64,000 nucleotides of DNA. Source: Apiotrichum sp. Y4204 (lineage: Eukaryota; Basidiomycota; Tremellomycetes; Trichosporonales; Trichosporonaceae). The first letter of the stretch is position 1; each line of letters starts with the position of its first letter. The notes beneath the pieces are model-generated. The model made no database searches. It worked only from the letters and a program-made list of their open reading frames with translations, and was not told the origin of the DNA. The position numbers and the translations under genes were made by a program. This document shows, in pieces, positions 48,211 to 60,300 of the stretch. The DNA is taken from positions 124,001 through 188,000 of the forward strand of contig JAMYHL010000004.1 in assembly GCA_025531455.1 (NCBI GenBank), written 5' to 3'.

Positions 48211-50035
48211 AGTGTCGAGGTTAGGGTGGGTCTAAAATGGGACGGAGGAGAGGGGAACGCAGTCGCAGTGAGTGGGCGATGACGGTGTTGGGAAAGGTCC
48301 GGTAGGAGATAGCGCGATAGATGACGGTGCTTGGTGGAATGAATGTGAGTAGCGGTAGTGGGGTATTGATTGTTGTTGTTGTTGTTGCTCAAACGAAAGG
48401 AGGTAATGGAGTGAGAGGACAAGTGTAGCAGCAGACACAGGAGAGTGTGTTGTTGTGGTGCGTGGTGCTGTGGGTGGTGCAAGGGAACTGTGCGTGCTGT
48501 CTGCTGGTGTGTGGGTGCGGTGGAGAGTGGTCTGGGCTGTCCAGGCTGGGTAAAAGGGACTCGAGGGATTCGAGGGATTTGTGTGTTTTGTGTGTGTTTG
48601 TTGTTGTTACGTGTTGTTACACCCGCGCCTCTCTTTCGGCAGCGCGACACGCGACTTGGGCACTCGCGCACCCTATCGCATCCGACAAACCTCATCGCCC
48701 ACACGCCCGGCCCAGGCACGCTATTCCCACACTCTAAGACTTTTTGTTCGTATCTGCTTTCATGGGCATTAGAGTTCAAGACAGGCAGTCTATTGATTAG
48801 CGAGCTGGTGTTAATGGACTAGGGCTTTCCAATTAGACTTTGTTGTTGTTCAGCAGATTGGGACTAGTTGTCGATGTTGGACCCGAGGCACAGGTGAGAA
48901 AGAAAAAGAGCATTCGCGTCCAGAGTGAAGCAGCCAGCAGTAATCCAGTAGGGGAGGACAACAATTCTAATCCGTTCAAGACCGTAATGCGCGGTAATGA
49001 TGCGTGGTATAAGTACCCAAGGAGAGGGAGGATCGCATAAAATGTGCAGCATCAAACTTGGAAAGAGAAAGCAGCATCGTAATGGAATTTGAAATATTGG
49101 AATAGGGGGTGGACCTTTACGGTTGCAGATCACGACTGGATCACCAGATCAAAAGACGGATCACAGGCAGATCAAGGATCAATTGAATGATTCAACAGCA
49201 GGAGCAGACAACCCGGAAGGGCCTTGCTGGGTGCTAATGCCTTGGCGTAATGCCTCAACCAATATAATGCCTACCAATCACTGTCCTTATCCCGCCTATC
49301 ACAATAGGAAGCGCGCAATAGGGCGGCAAGTCTATACCCCCACAATTTGTATTCATTTGCGATTTTCAGGAATTTCTGTTGTTGCGCTCTGATGCCTCTG
49401 GTAACGTTTCTATTCTGTAATTCGATATTTTGGTTCCGACGATCCTTCCCCTTGTTTTTTTTTTTTCTTTTCTCCTTTTGAGTTTTGGACTAGTAAGCTT
49501 GGGTCCTAAAGGGTGGACACCCTAACCAGCTTTCTGCTTTTTTGGTATAGTCTTGACCCATTTCGGCAAGCAATCTCTTTTCCCCCCTGCCGACTGTGCT
49601 CCATTTCCTTCTTAATCACTACTACTCCCCATTTTCTTACTCGTTTTCCATCCCCCATAACTACCTCGTTACTCTTTTCACCATCATCCCACAGTTGTTG
49701 TCCACCAACACCCGCTTCTAATCCATCCATATCCGCCCGTCTTCAAATCACCACGGCGCCTTAGCAACCAACAACTACCACCACTAGAGTCATCCTTAGA
49801 TCCATCGACGGGCCTGTCCTCGCCGTCAACAACGAACACCACACCGTTCTCGTGCGTTTTCCCACAGGTTCATATCGCACACCCTGCTGACAGATCCTGC
49901 ATCCATTCGTTCTCACACGTTCATTCTCAACCCACATCTGCCACCACCGATCCACGCATCCATCCACTGTGCCACAATGATGACATTCACCGACCACATC
50001 CACCCACCAACAGACCCTACCCGATACGCACCACC
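48211..50035. other. divergent upstream region of the Rho and HMG-box genes
   Basis: 1.8 kb between start codons. It contains a GTT triplet run at about 48370-48387 on the Rho side and a 12-T tract at 49455-49466 followed by C/T-rich sequence on the HMG side. No gene is supported. Confidence 0.5.
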
Positions 50036-51049
50036 ATGTCGGTTTCCTACGAGGAGATGGAGGCCAAGCGCCAGGAGGTGAGTCGATGGCCGGCGGCTCT
50101 GGGCGATGGATGGTCTCTGTAGCGCCCATTCTCTTTTCCCACCACCCGTTTCCTCCCCGCATACAGTGCTACTACCGCGCAATCCACCTGGAATCTCATG
50201 TGGAGGGAAAACAATCATGTCAACAAATCCGCACAGCGCCACACTGGACATGACGCGACTTGTGGCAGCGAACCCACCACTCCTTCCCACCACCTCTGGC
50301 ATGCACTAACATCCAGATGATTGCGTCCTTCAAGGACATTGCGACCGCCATGACCCGCTGCGTGGCCATCATCGAGGACTACGCTCGTCTGGCCCCTTCC
50401 ACCCTTACCACCTCGGCCGCGCTCGCCGCCGTCCAGGACGGCACCGCTGTCGACCTCACCGCCTCCGGCAAGAAGCGGGCCAAGAAGGAGAAGAAGCCCA
50501 AGGACCCCAACGCCCCCAAGCGCCCTCCGTCGGCCTACCTTCTCTTCCAGAACGACATTCGCGAGGAGATTCGCCGCGCCCACCCCGGTCTCCCGTACAA
50601 GGAGGTGCTGAGCGTGATCGCCTCGCGCTGGAAGGACCTCAGCGAGCAGCAGCGCAAGGGCTACGAGGACGCGTACAACGCCGCCACCACCCAGTTCCGC
50701 GAGGCCGACGAGGCCTACAAGCTTACCGGCCACGTGCCCCCTCACCTCCTCCTCCCCCCGGCCACCAGCCTCGCTGCCAGCTTTGCCGCCATCCCCGGCG
50801 TCGGCGCGGGCCTTTCTGACTCTGACGAGGACTCGAACTCGTCCGACGACAATGCCACCCCGAGCAAGCTGCTGCCCCCGACTCTTGCCGCCACCCCGCT
50901 CACTTCCACCAAGAAGGACAAGAAGCGCAAAAAGGACTCTGAGGCGGCCGTCGTCACTCCTATCGTGGACGGAAAGGACAAGGTAAGATTTTTGCAAGTT
51001 GCCCAGGCTGACCGTGCAGAAGAAGCGGTCCAAGAAGAACAAGGAGTAA
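50036..51049 (+). CDS. HMG-box DNA-binding protein
   Basis: Exons 50036-50077, 50317-50982 and 51020-51049 join in frame to 245 residues. After a helical N terminus and a basic KKRAKKEKK stretch, residues about 75-150 form one HMG box: PKDPNAPKRPPSAYLLFQND, YKEVLSVIASRWKDLSEQQ, KGYEDAYNAA. An acidic serine patch (SDSDEDSNSSDDN) and a lysine-rich C terminus follow. The box is of the non-sequence-specific Nhp6/Hmo1 type that bends DNA in chromatin. An N-terminal domain, one canonical box and a Lys-rich tail recall Hmo1, but I cannot decide between family members. The first intron (239 nt) is longer than most here. Confidence 0.92.
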
Positions 51050-51422
51050 AGTAGCACTTTGCCAGTGATGCTCGGCGCGATGCCTGCTTGGCGCGATGCC
51101 GTTGTTCGAGTAGGAGTTTTTCGGGCGAGAAAAGTAATTTCGAGATGGAGGCGGCTTCCCACAGTTATTTTCTTGATTCCTGTCGTCCCCGTATTAGTAG
51201 TAGGGGCGTGTTGCCTCAGCTTAGTTAGCCATGTAGAATGTGGGAGCCATGAATGTCTGGACGATCCAAGCTGCGAGCTGCGTGAACGTGTACATGCTGC
51301 CCGACCACTCTCAAAGCGCTTTCGGAGAGCTCTCAAGCGCTAAACCTAGAAACCTATAACTGCCTCAGTACCCATGATAATACCCATAAAATATCAATCA
51401 ATGTCCATTACGCTGCAACACC
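51050..51422. other. 3' flank of the HMG-box gene
   Basis: 373 bases between the HMG-box stop and the small tail-anchored candidate. I see nothing but presumed 3' UTR sequence. Confidence 0.4.
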
Positions 51423-51712
51423 CTAACCGCACACAACAGCGAGCACGACGATGACCGCGACGAGGGCCACAAAGACGAGCAGAGAAACGAGGCAGCGGCG
51501 CGCATACCGGCGCTCGGACTGGAGTCAGCACTGCATCCTAGGGCCTCTCCGCATCCCTGTCCCCTACCCAGTCCCAATCTCACCTCTACGACATCACACT
51601 CCCCATGCGGAAGGAGCGCTTCGGGGCGGCTCTCGTCGCTGTGCCTCCTGGCATACTTGCTGCATTTGCTGCTGCTTGAGCGCGTGCGCGCGGCGGATAA
51701 GGGGGTGTGCAT
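51423..51712 (-). CDS. candidate small tail-anchored membrane protein
   Basis: Exons 51712-51584 and 51518-51423 would give 74 residues. The N-terminal half is Ser/Arg-rich and hydrophilic. The second exon encodes SERRYARRCLVSLLVFVALV and continues hydrophobic to VVCG, a single C-terminal membrane span that ends almost at the stop codon. The intron has a GTGAGA donor and a CTGACTCCAG acceptor, the local consensus, and the frame is phase 0. The upstream frame stays open to about 51982, so the true start may lie further up or in another exon. I do not recognise a family. Support is the splice consensus plus a sharply bounded hydrophobic tail. Confidence 0.45.
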
Positions 51713-52032
51713 TCTAAGCGTGTTAGCTATTGTACGGCTACTACAGGATAGGGGCCAGCACAGGGAGGGAGCAGGTGCGGGTATTCGACAATCAAGAAAA
51801 CCAGGGGAGTCGTAAGGGAGGAGACGGCATGGCAAAACACGACACATGATCATGAGACATCGCAAGAGCACAGACGCGGCACAGACGCGGTCAGCGCGTC
51901 TGGACTGATGGTCGGCACCAGACTTCAATTCATCCCACCGCTTGAGGACCAGCCTCGAGATCACGGGGGAGAAATCGCACACTTCACGGGAGGTCAGGAG
52001 ACAACTGCTCAGACAACGAACGACGCGGGCAT
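51713..52032. other. short intergenic region
   Basis: 320 bases between the small candidate gene and the stop of the serine-rich gene. No further feature seen, though it may contain upstream exons of the small gene. Confidence 0.4.
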
Positions 52033-53424
52033 CTACTGCATCTCGCGCTCCCGTTCACGCTTCTTGCGCTGCTTGGCCGACAACCGCTCCGAGTCTGTCG
52101 AGACCGACGAGGCATTATCCGAAAGAGTATCAGCATCGCGGGGCGACACGCACATGACCATCCCGACGGCCCAGAGCGGGGGGAAAAGAAATCCCCAGCG
52201 CCACAGTCGGCGGGCGACGCTGGCGGGCTCTTGAGGTTGTTTCTCGTAGGTAGACTGCGACTTGGGGGAACGGTCAGCGGGGCGCGAGTCGGCGTTCGTG
52301 GCGGTAGTAGTTGTTGAAAACCAGGTGAAAGACCGCGCGCGAGACGAGCGAGGGGCAGAGCGCAGCGTGGACGCGCCGTCATGCATGGATAGCTCGGGCT
52401 GGGTACGAGAGCGGCGGGTGGAGTAGTGTGGTGGCGCTGCGCTGAGCGAGCTGCGAGATTCATTTCCGTGGCTGAGGTACTGGGGGAGAATTGGGGTCGA
52501 GGGCGATGCACAGGCCGAAATGCACGATGAGGAGGGTGTATCGTACATCATGGAATCGAGGGTGTGGGCCGAGTTGGTCGACGGGCGGCGGCCGCTCGGA
52601 ATGCAGGGCGGCGGTGGCAACATTGGCGGGAGGGCTACATCAAGGACGAACTGCTGTTTCTGAAGGTATCCGCCATCCGAGAGAGGGCGCCCGTCGTACA
52701 TGGTCTGACTGCGTGCACGTGCACCTGCGCTAGGAGTTGAGGTGTCCTGTCTAAGCGAGAGGAGGGAAGAGATGCTGCCGCGTCCAGGACCCGGGCGACC
52801 GGGAACTGGAGGCCGTTCAAAGCTGTCGCGATGAGAGTGTCTGGCGACATACCTCTGGTCGTACTCTGGTTGGGTAATGAGCTGCGACAGCGATAGTGAG
52901 CGCGCAGTCGAGTGCGAAAAGTGTGAGGGTGAGGACGCGTTCATCGCGGACGGATGGGCGTCGCCACAGTCGGTAGAGGGAGAGAGCGACTTTGCGATCG
53001 GCACAGGGGTGGAGGCTGCCGAGAAGTCGATGGGAGCGCCATTATCGTCAACATACGCTGATGGGACGGGCTTGCGGCGGGTGCGTGTGTTCCGGCCGCG
53101 GACGTGCGCTGACGCGGGGCGGGCAGGCGAGTCCAGCGTCGGCGTCGACGGGGTGCGCGGCGTCATGGGCATAGGTGGCGAATTCGGGTTGGATATCAAA
53201 GACGAGGCCTCGAGGGCTGGCGAGTTGGCGCTCTCGTCAGCATCGGTACCGCTCTTCAGTGGCGTTTCGAACGGGGGATACTCGGGGTTGTGGAACTCGG
53301 GATTATGATACACTGAGACGCGGAGATTGGAGCGCGGAGGGCGGCGGGGAGTGCTTGGGGTCGTGGGCGGGGAGATGTCGTCGTTGGACGTTGGCGCAGC
53401 CAGCGGGAGCCTGGGGCGGGACAT
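52033..53424 (-). CDS. serine-rich fungal protein with C-terminal membrane segment, function unknown
   Basis: One open frame of 463 residues from ATG 53424 to TAG 52033. It is rich in Ser, Pro and Thr and probably disordered up to about residue 400, with many S/T-P sites. Near the C terminus comes RRLWRWGFLFPPLWAVGMVM (residues about 405-425), an aromatic, hydrophobic segment followed by a charged tail ending KQRKKREREREMQ. I recall a similar W-GF-FP-LW segment near the C terminus of other uncharacterised fungal serine-rich proteins, but the function is unknown. It might anchor the protein to a membrane or form a hairpin. Confidence 0.75.
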   Translation of the reverse strand: MSRPRLPLAAPTSNDDISPPTTPSTPRRPPRSNLRVSVYHNPEFHNPEYPPFETPLKSGTDADESANSPALEASSLISNPNSPPMPMTPRTPSTPTLDSPARPASAHVRGRNTRTRRKPVPSAYVDDNGAPIDFSAASTPVPIAKSLSPSTDCGDAHPSAMNASSPSHFSHSTARSLSLSQLITQPEYDQRYVARHSHRDSFERPPVPGRPGPGRGSISSLLSLRQDTSTPSAGARARSQTMYDGRPLSDGGYLQKQQFVLDVALPPMLPPPPCIPSGRRPSTNSAHTLDSMMYDTPSSSCISACASPSTPILPQYLSHGNESRSSLSAAPPHYSTRRSRTQPELSMHDGASTLRSAPRSSRARSFTWFSTTTTATNADSRPADRSPKSQSTYEKQPQEPASVARRLWRWGFLFPPLWAVGMVMCVSPRDADTLSDNASSVSTDSERLSAKQRKKREREREMQ

Positions 53425-55260
53425 TGCTACACGGGTTGGGAACGACCAGCGACGAGAGGAGAGACACCCACAGGGTGAGGGAAAGGGGTGGGGCTGGAGT
53501 TGGGAGATGATGGCAAGAGCAGAGGTGATGTCGACCTACAGCGCCTGATGTTGGTCGATGCGCGGGTATTAGACTGTGTTGCGGTCGGGCTGTCGCGGAA
53601 AGAGCACCACACAAATCACAAGATCAGAGGACCACAAGATCACAGGCCGCGGGTTATCGTGAATCGCACGCGCGGCGTCGATGTCGATGTCAGCGGACGG
53701 TATCAGTCCACACGGTGGTGCGGGTAAGTGGGAAAGAGAGAAACACGACGAGGACGATACCAACAGACAGGAGGATAAGTATCAGTAACGGACAGCAAAG
53801 TTTGCGCCCCCCCAACTCTCAACACGTAAAGAGACGCGCAGTCACAGTCACTGCGCGCAGCTCACGCAGCATCGCTGATGTCCTCTTGTAGCTTGCAGAG
53901 AGGTCCGTGCACGTGTTGGTGTGCTTTTCAAACGTTACACCTGGGGCCTGTGGCGTCGTGGCCGTTGCGCCCAGCTTTGGGCGCCCGGGGATCGCAAACT
54001 TCCGGGGCTCTGGAGATGTGGATGTGGTTCCCGAGTGATCGCGAGTGACCGACATCTCCGGAGGCCGGAGACAAAAGCAACGGCCCAGAAGGCGAGAAGG
54101 GAGACTGGACGTGTTGGTGCAGTCGTTTGGTCGGGCCCCAGACGTCAACGCGCTGCGTGTCTCGCAAGTCCTGTACATGCCGCTTGAGCGCGAGGTCCCA
54201 ATGAAGGCACGGAGCTCACTGCCGTTCCAGTGATCATGTGGCCAAGTGGGAAGAGGCACGCAATGCACGCAGTGCTCACGCACATCCAGACACCAACACC
54301 GGCGTCTCCCCGTGTCGCAAAGCAAGTCTTCGATCCTCGACATCTCCCACTTCCAGTAGCGATTGGTCTCGAGGCAACCAATTCAGCGCAGATCATGACG
54401 CCGATCCAACTAGCAGCAGACTAGCCGATCATCGGTCGCGCCCCAAGGTGGCGATCTCGCGACTGACTAGTGCGCAGGCGTTTTGGCGCCGTCTGAGCAG
54501 ATACGGCAGAAAGTCGTAGTCTGAGATACGCAGGTCAGAAGCTCAGAAGATCAGAAGCACGACGCACAGCGCGCAGGGCGCAGCGATCCACGGATCCACC
54601 GCGCTAACGGACAACAGATCCGCAGAGGGCAGAGGGTCCACGAAATCGCGTGCGCCAGCGCGCAGGCGCCCCGCCCCCGGCCCTATCTTGGCGTGGCGCA
54701 GAGCTGTGGGCTGTGCGCGCCCGTGCGCGGTTCCATGATGAGGCGCTAGGCGACCGACCCGGGAGAGAGGAGAGAACGTTTTCATGTGGTTTACTGTGGG
54801 GTAGAGGGTAAGGTTGGAGATGGGAGGGGCTGGGGATGTGGAAATGGGCTGGTGGGGAGGGGTTGAAGGAGTAAGGGAGACCGACAGAGAGACAAGAGGC
54901 CAAGAGGATCAAGGCTGATATAGCGTGGGACGGTGTGCTTGGAACTGCGCGTTCACGCTGTGGTGGAGGGTGGAGGGCACAGACAGGTGTTGTTGCAGAG
55001 AGCTCTCAGGCCAGATTGACACATATCCGTACATCCTGAAGGTGTTATCAGTAGCTTTTTTAATGACACGTGTAAGGGCCCACGTGGGCACCCTGACACT
55101 TTTCCCTACCGAAATACTCCCGCCAAGGCAGCACTGAAATGTCCGAAAGAGACGCCAGTTTGCGATTGCAGAGCATCTCTTTGCGGCTCGTCGCGATCGT
55201 ATTGTCGCTCGACACTGTCCACCCACCTATTCTTACTCCTCCCTAAAACGCCGACGCACA
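53425..55260. other. divergent upstream region of the serine-rich and mS33 genes
   Basis: 1.8 kb. The longest open frame (174 codons, minus strand, 53819-54343) has no recognisable features and unremarkable composition, so I do not call it. No repeat stands out. Confidence 0.45.
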
Positions 55261-55908
55261 ATGGTGGGCGGTCAGCAGCTCTCGCAGCTTCTCTCAAAGC
55301 TGCGCGCCCCGATCTTTAACACCATTCCGGCGACATCAAATGCGCGCACGGGAACAAAGTACCTCCGCCGCCGGCTGCGCGGCCCCGCCGTCCTCAACTA
55401 CCACCCGATGACCTCGATGCCGAACATCAAGACAGTGACGGCCAACACGCCGTGGAACAAGTACTACGGCTGGGACGGGGCTGTGCGCTGCGACGCGGAC
55501 AAGCGCCCGTCGTACCATCTGCCGCCTGACCAGGTCGTCGCGCCCGGATGGACAGAAGTCACCCGCAAGCCTGCCCCGGGCACCATGGCCCTGCCTCCAA
55601 AGGCCCGCACGCCGTCCAAGTGGCTCGTCAACCCGAGGGAATACACCCGCTTTGAGGACGTCCAGCGCCGGCTCAAGATCGGCAAGGGTCCTCCGAAGAA
55701 GGGTGAGTTGGTTGGTGGAGGGGAAATGGAGGGTAATGTCTGGTTTGGAGGGATCTCCGGATCCTTGGGCTTCACTGTGCAAGCTGGGCAATCTCTGAGT
55801 AGCTTGCACGAGTACATAAGCTGCCTATCATTCTCTCGCGTTCTTTACCGCGGTGTCGCTAACGTCACAGGACAGGGCAAGCGCTCCGCCCTCGGCAAGA
55901 AGAAGTAG
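55261..55908 (+). CDS. RSM27: mitochondrial small ribosomal subunit protein mS33
   Basis: Exons 55261-55702 and 55871-55908 join in frame to 159 residues. The sequence starts SQLLSKLRAPIFNTIPATSN and has RTGTKYLRRRLRGPAVLNYH, WLVNPREYTRFEDVQRRLKI and the lysine-rich end KGPPKKGQGKRSALGKKK. This fits the MRPS33/Rsm27 family of the mitoribosomal small subunit, whose end is typically KKGxGKR followed by lysines. The intron also happens to be open, so an unspliced reading gives a longer frame; the spliced form matches the family's conserved tail. Confidence 0.87.
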   Translation: MVGGQQLSQLLSKLRAPIFNTIPATSNARTGTKYLRRRLRGPAVLNYHPMTSMPNIKTVTANTPWNKYYGWDGAVRCDADKRPSYHLPPDQVVAPGWTEVTRKPAPGTMALPPKARTPSKWLVNPREYTRFEDVQRRLKIGKGPPKKGELVGGGEMEGNVWFGGISGSLGFTVQAGQSLSSLHEYISCLSFSRVLYRGVANVTGQGKRSALGKKK

Positions 55909-56243
55909 TCGGAAGGAGTGGTGAGTCTTGCTGCCCACAAGGAGTTTGATGATGTTATCTGGTGCTGACTCTACAGCACTATACCATCATGCATCGATAC
56001 AACTCAGACTGCCCATTGATGAGATGGCGACTTTGCCGTGGAGACTAACTGGTAACTAACTGTTGGTGCTGTAGGGTTGAAGGGCATCGTTGGCAGCAGC
56101 TACTGTCTTGCTAAGATCCCAATTGGCACGCGAGTACAGCACAACGACAGTTTCATTCATCTTATCACCTATGTCATTCCTCGGAATCACTTCTTCAACA
56201 TTATCGCAATACACTTCTTTCACGCCAGAGTTCTTCCGAAATA
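55909..56243. other. 3' flank between mS33 and the deacetylase gene
   Basis: 335 bases between convergent stop codons. No gene or repeat is seen. Confidence 0.5.
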
Positions 56244-57351
56244 TTACTCTACGCCCTTGGGCATCCGCGCACCCTTTGGCGCCGCATTACGCTTCTTAAA
56301 GTCGAGCGCAATCTCGTACATCGGCACCCATTCGACACCCTCGTGCGTGTTGACCCAGTTGATGAAGCGCTCAATCATGAGGCAGACGTCTGCTGTCAGC
56401 ATGAAGGCCTCGCTTGCGCTTCCCAGCTCGCTCCTCGTTCGACTCACGGGGACGGCCGCTGACATCAGGGTGGATGGTGATCGGCAGGATGAACCCCTGC
56501 TCGCGCTCGTTCTCCCACAGATACGTAAAGTGGTCCTTCCACTTCTGCTCGATGACGTGCACGTCGACAAAGCCGTGAGAGTTGGGCACATCCTTCATGA
56601 ACATGAGGGGCGGGAGGTCGTCGAGCTGGGGCGTCAGGGCTGAGCCAGTGGGGATGTTAGCCACGTACCTCCCAGTTCACAGGGATCTCGACCATACCAG
56701 TCGTTTCGCCGCGCTTGAGGGGCTCCATCCACGCGCTTGCCGGCTTCTCATAGTCGATCTTCTTCCAGGTGTCATTCAGACGCAGCCAATACGCCTGCGA
56801 GTCGTGGTGCATGAACGAGTGGTCTAGAAGTTAGGTCCCAGCATAGCGGCCCCTAGCCCCTCCAGCACGTACCATAGATCAAGCCCTTGTCAAGCAGCAT
56901 CTCCGCGCCCTCCATGCTGACCTCCCACCACGGCGCGACAGAGCCGTACGGCGGGCGCCCCCAGAACTTTGTGATCTGGTCGTACGTCTTCTCGAGGATA
57001 TCGCGCTGCTGCTGGGCAGACAGCGACGTGGGGTTCTCGTGCGAGTATCCGTGCAGTCCACTGGGAGTGTCAGCACACTCTCCGCTTTATAGAGACCCAC
57101 ATCTCGTGTCCGGCGTCGCGCACAGCCGCCATCTGCTCGGGGAAGGTATCGAGGCTGTGTCCGGGGATATACCACGTCGTCTTGATACCGAGTTTTGTAA
57201 ACAGGCGGAGGAGACGGGGCGCGCCGACCTCGCCGGCGAACAGGCCGCGCGAGACGTCCGATGACGAGTCTTGCCCGCCATACGAGCCCAGCCAGCCGGC
57301 CACGGCATCGACGTCGACGCCGATAGAGCACAGGATGCGGGGAGGGGACAT
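56244..57351 (-). CDS. polysaccharide deacetylase family protein (NodB-fold)
   Basis: Exons 57351-57101, 57060-56873, 56823-56669, 56625-56448 and 56389-56244 close in frame to 305 residues. The metal-binding aspartates lie in the N-terminal [12 protein letters not shown] (D13, D15). The histidine pair is in [14 protein letters not shown] (H87 and H91). [29 protein letters not shown] and HPDVSGRPH are also family-like. The lack of a signal peptide and this motif set resemble the cytosolic HpPgdA/PuuE-type branch more than secreted chitin deacetylases. In that branch, known members act on peptidoglycan-like or small amide substrates, so the substrate here is open. Confidence 0.85.
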
Positions 57352-60300
57352 GGTGGGTGAGATATCTGTGAGAGTGGGAGGGAGCGTGAGAATGGGTTCA
57401 TGTGCTGCATCCTAGGTCACACTATATGTACTCGAGCACTGTGGTTCTGTGGGAGCTATCAGCAGACCACTCGCATGATTCCTGAGACATGCGGTGTCTG
57501 ATAGCGCTTCGGTGGATCGGCGGCTTGGGTCGAGATCGGTGAATCAATGGCTCGTATCGATGCAGGAACAGCCCACTTGGTCTTCGGTTGAGCAATGACG
57601 AACCTTGTGAAGTCTGCATGTCAGCAATGCACTTACCTGCGCTACCTGCGCACTAGCCGAGTAGATCCTAGAGGCCGAGAGGCCATGTGAGCAATGCAGG
57701 CACACACCCCATCCGCATCACTCACTCGATGCATCTGCATACGACATCTGGCCATCTGGCGGCCATCACCGAGCCGATACCCAGTGCTCCGCGACACGCG
57801 CGACATGCCCGTACCGCGAGGTATATGGTGCGTTTCACAACCGTTTGTATCTTACCGTATGATGTAATCGCTCACGGCCGGGAATAAACCTTGTCGGTTC
57901 TCGTCGGTTCCCCAACACGGCATCTGTACAACACATGCGTACGCTGCCCACCGGGCCACCGATGCATACTTGAGATTCGTAACGAACCCCGCTCAGTAGT
58001 GGTGCTGTATCTCGAACCTCGGAGGCAGATACTGCAGCCGGCTGGAGCTTGCCTGCGTCGAAGCGTCGAGGTTCGGAGGCAGGAGCCATCCCTAGCGCAC
58101 CGACCGCCTGCGATTCCCACTGCCCCAATCGGCGGTGAAGAGCGGAGGTAGGGCGCTATCTCGTCTGATCCGTCACTAATTACTGACCTGCGACCGGTGA
58201 ATTGCGCGATGACTGTGCCACTCATGACTACTTACATGTATACAGTACGTCTATGTACTGATCTGCGGGAGATCTACTGTAGTGAATACCTGCAGATTGT
58301 CATTTCCTGCCAGCTGAGCCGCCGCGAATGGACGGGTAGTGACGGGGACCAGCAGTTTCTTATGATCTTCATCATCTGCACTATGTCAGCATACGCAAAA
58401 ATTCCACTGGGATGACCGAATAACCACTCATGTGCGATGAGATCCAAGGAGTCTCCGTTTGACATTTCTGGATGTCTGCTGTACAGTACAATGAAGCCAT
58501 TCCTGGAGACGATATTCCACCCCTTCTCCCATTTGTGATCATAACTGCCCCCGATGATGATACTGTAGATGCAACTCACCACTGATTTACTTCTTACATC
58601 ATACTTGACATGCTCAGCTCGGCCTTTCCTCCGTAGCCTGAAGCGAGCTGGGTCTCGACTTTTGCGTGATGGGCATATTGCTGTGGAAGTCTGTGTCTGT
58701 CACAATGTGTCCTGCCGCCCAAGGTTGCTGAGCTGCCGAGTACGCGGAGAATGCAGAGTTCTTCTGGCTGCTGGCTGTCTAGAGGTTTGGCGGTGCGGTG
58801 CGAGCAAATCTTGGCCTGTCTTGTGGCGAGCAAGTCGAAGAACCGTAGGGCATCCAAAGAACTATCGGTCCTCAGCCTCGTACTTGAGGCTTTTGTGTCG
58901 CATTCTGCGAGGGGCATTTCCTGCACAAGTTCTCTCCATACTGTAGCAGAGTACTTGAGTACTTACCACCAAAACGGTAACTTGTCATCCTGTCGTACTA
59001 CTGTGCGGCCTTGAGTCACTGGGAAGCGTCGGCCTGGGGAACGGGCTCCCTCGCTAACAGATTTTGGCTTTTGAGGACCAATGACGATGGAGAGGTCGAA
59101 GAAATGCACAGAGTCGGGCTTCACATTTCCTTCACAAATATCCCTTCTGACCACAGTAATTCCGTCCATGAGGTACACGGGGAACCCAAGGTATCGAAGG
59201 CAATACGCAGTGTGACCGCCACTCTTAATCTGGCATTCGGCCCCGTCAACTTTTCTACTCACCCGTAGTGAGCGAGAGGGAAATGATTGCAGAAAGCCAG
59301 CTACAGTATCCTGGAGTCTCTAAGCACATGAATTCTCGTCTCCTACTTCAACGTGTCGTCTCTGAGATCGCTTGTGCGAAAATGGGTGGCAGTCTCTCGA
59401 CTCTTGGGAAAGCCTGGTTCGCGAAAGGAATCTCTTCTGGGAGTGATTGTGGCGGAGGGATGAGCATTCGAGATACACCTGCTTTTTCACAGCCACCTAG
59501 CATCGCCCCTCAGCGAACCTGGCCTCAAGGAAATTGCACATGACAATGTTCGCGACGGGGCTCGACTACAGTAACCCTGGGGATACCAGGAGCCCATCGA
59601 GAGTCAGAAAACAAAACGACAACATCAATCGTCTCCTGCTGGACGCAACAGCAGTTGGCGGTCCAGCTTCGACTGTGGCAGTGTGGCGCCTGACCCCCAA
59701 TGTACTGTACAGCCTCTGTCTCCCAGAACTCTCGCAATGACGACCGGCCGAACGGAACGCTCATTAATGCGATGCAAGGAAAATGAGTTTCTGGATGTTT
59801 ATTGTTGTCTTTTTGCTGCGGGAGTCCAGACTCGCGATCACATACCAGGGCCCCACTTTCTCGTGTACGACTTCACAACGTATGTGGCGGTGAGAGTGGT
59901 CACGTTGGTGGCCCCGGAATGCTGCCTGTGGTAACGTTCCGCACTTGCAACGGTACCAGGGCAACGTTACAGCCCCCGAACTTGGAACCGGTTCGGCGAA
60001 ATCACTCTGAGTCGACTGGCGAGCTCGGATGGAGTTTGGTGGCGGACTGATTACGGCGCCGAGAACGCCCAGAACGCCGAGACCGGGAGTCGGGTACCAA
60101 GACTCAAAGCCAAGCCTTTCTCTGCTATGGAGCCAACCAAATCGATCAGTATAAGCTATTAAGGTTTTCTTATTAATGACTCAAAGGTCTCTACAACCAC
60201 CATTGATTCCAGCCGCATCCTCTTGTTCGGATCCCCGGGTTTGAAGCGAGCGTTGAGGCGTTTGAGCGCTGTATCTCGATTCTAAGGTGTGTTTCGGCCA

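Noticed and set aside
53819..54343. 174-codon minus-strand frame
   Set aside because: No motif, no splice logic, Cys/Arg-rich composition typical of random frames in this GC range.
55703..55870. Longer unspliced mS33 frame
   Set aside because: The intron is open by chance; splicing restores the conserved KKGQGKR tail of the family.
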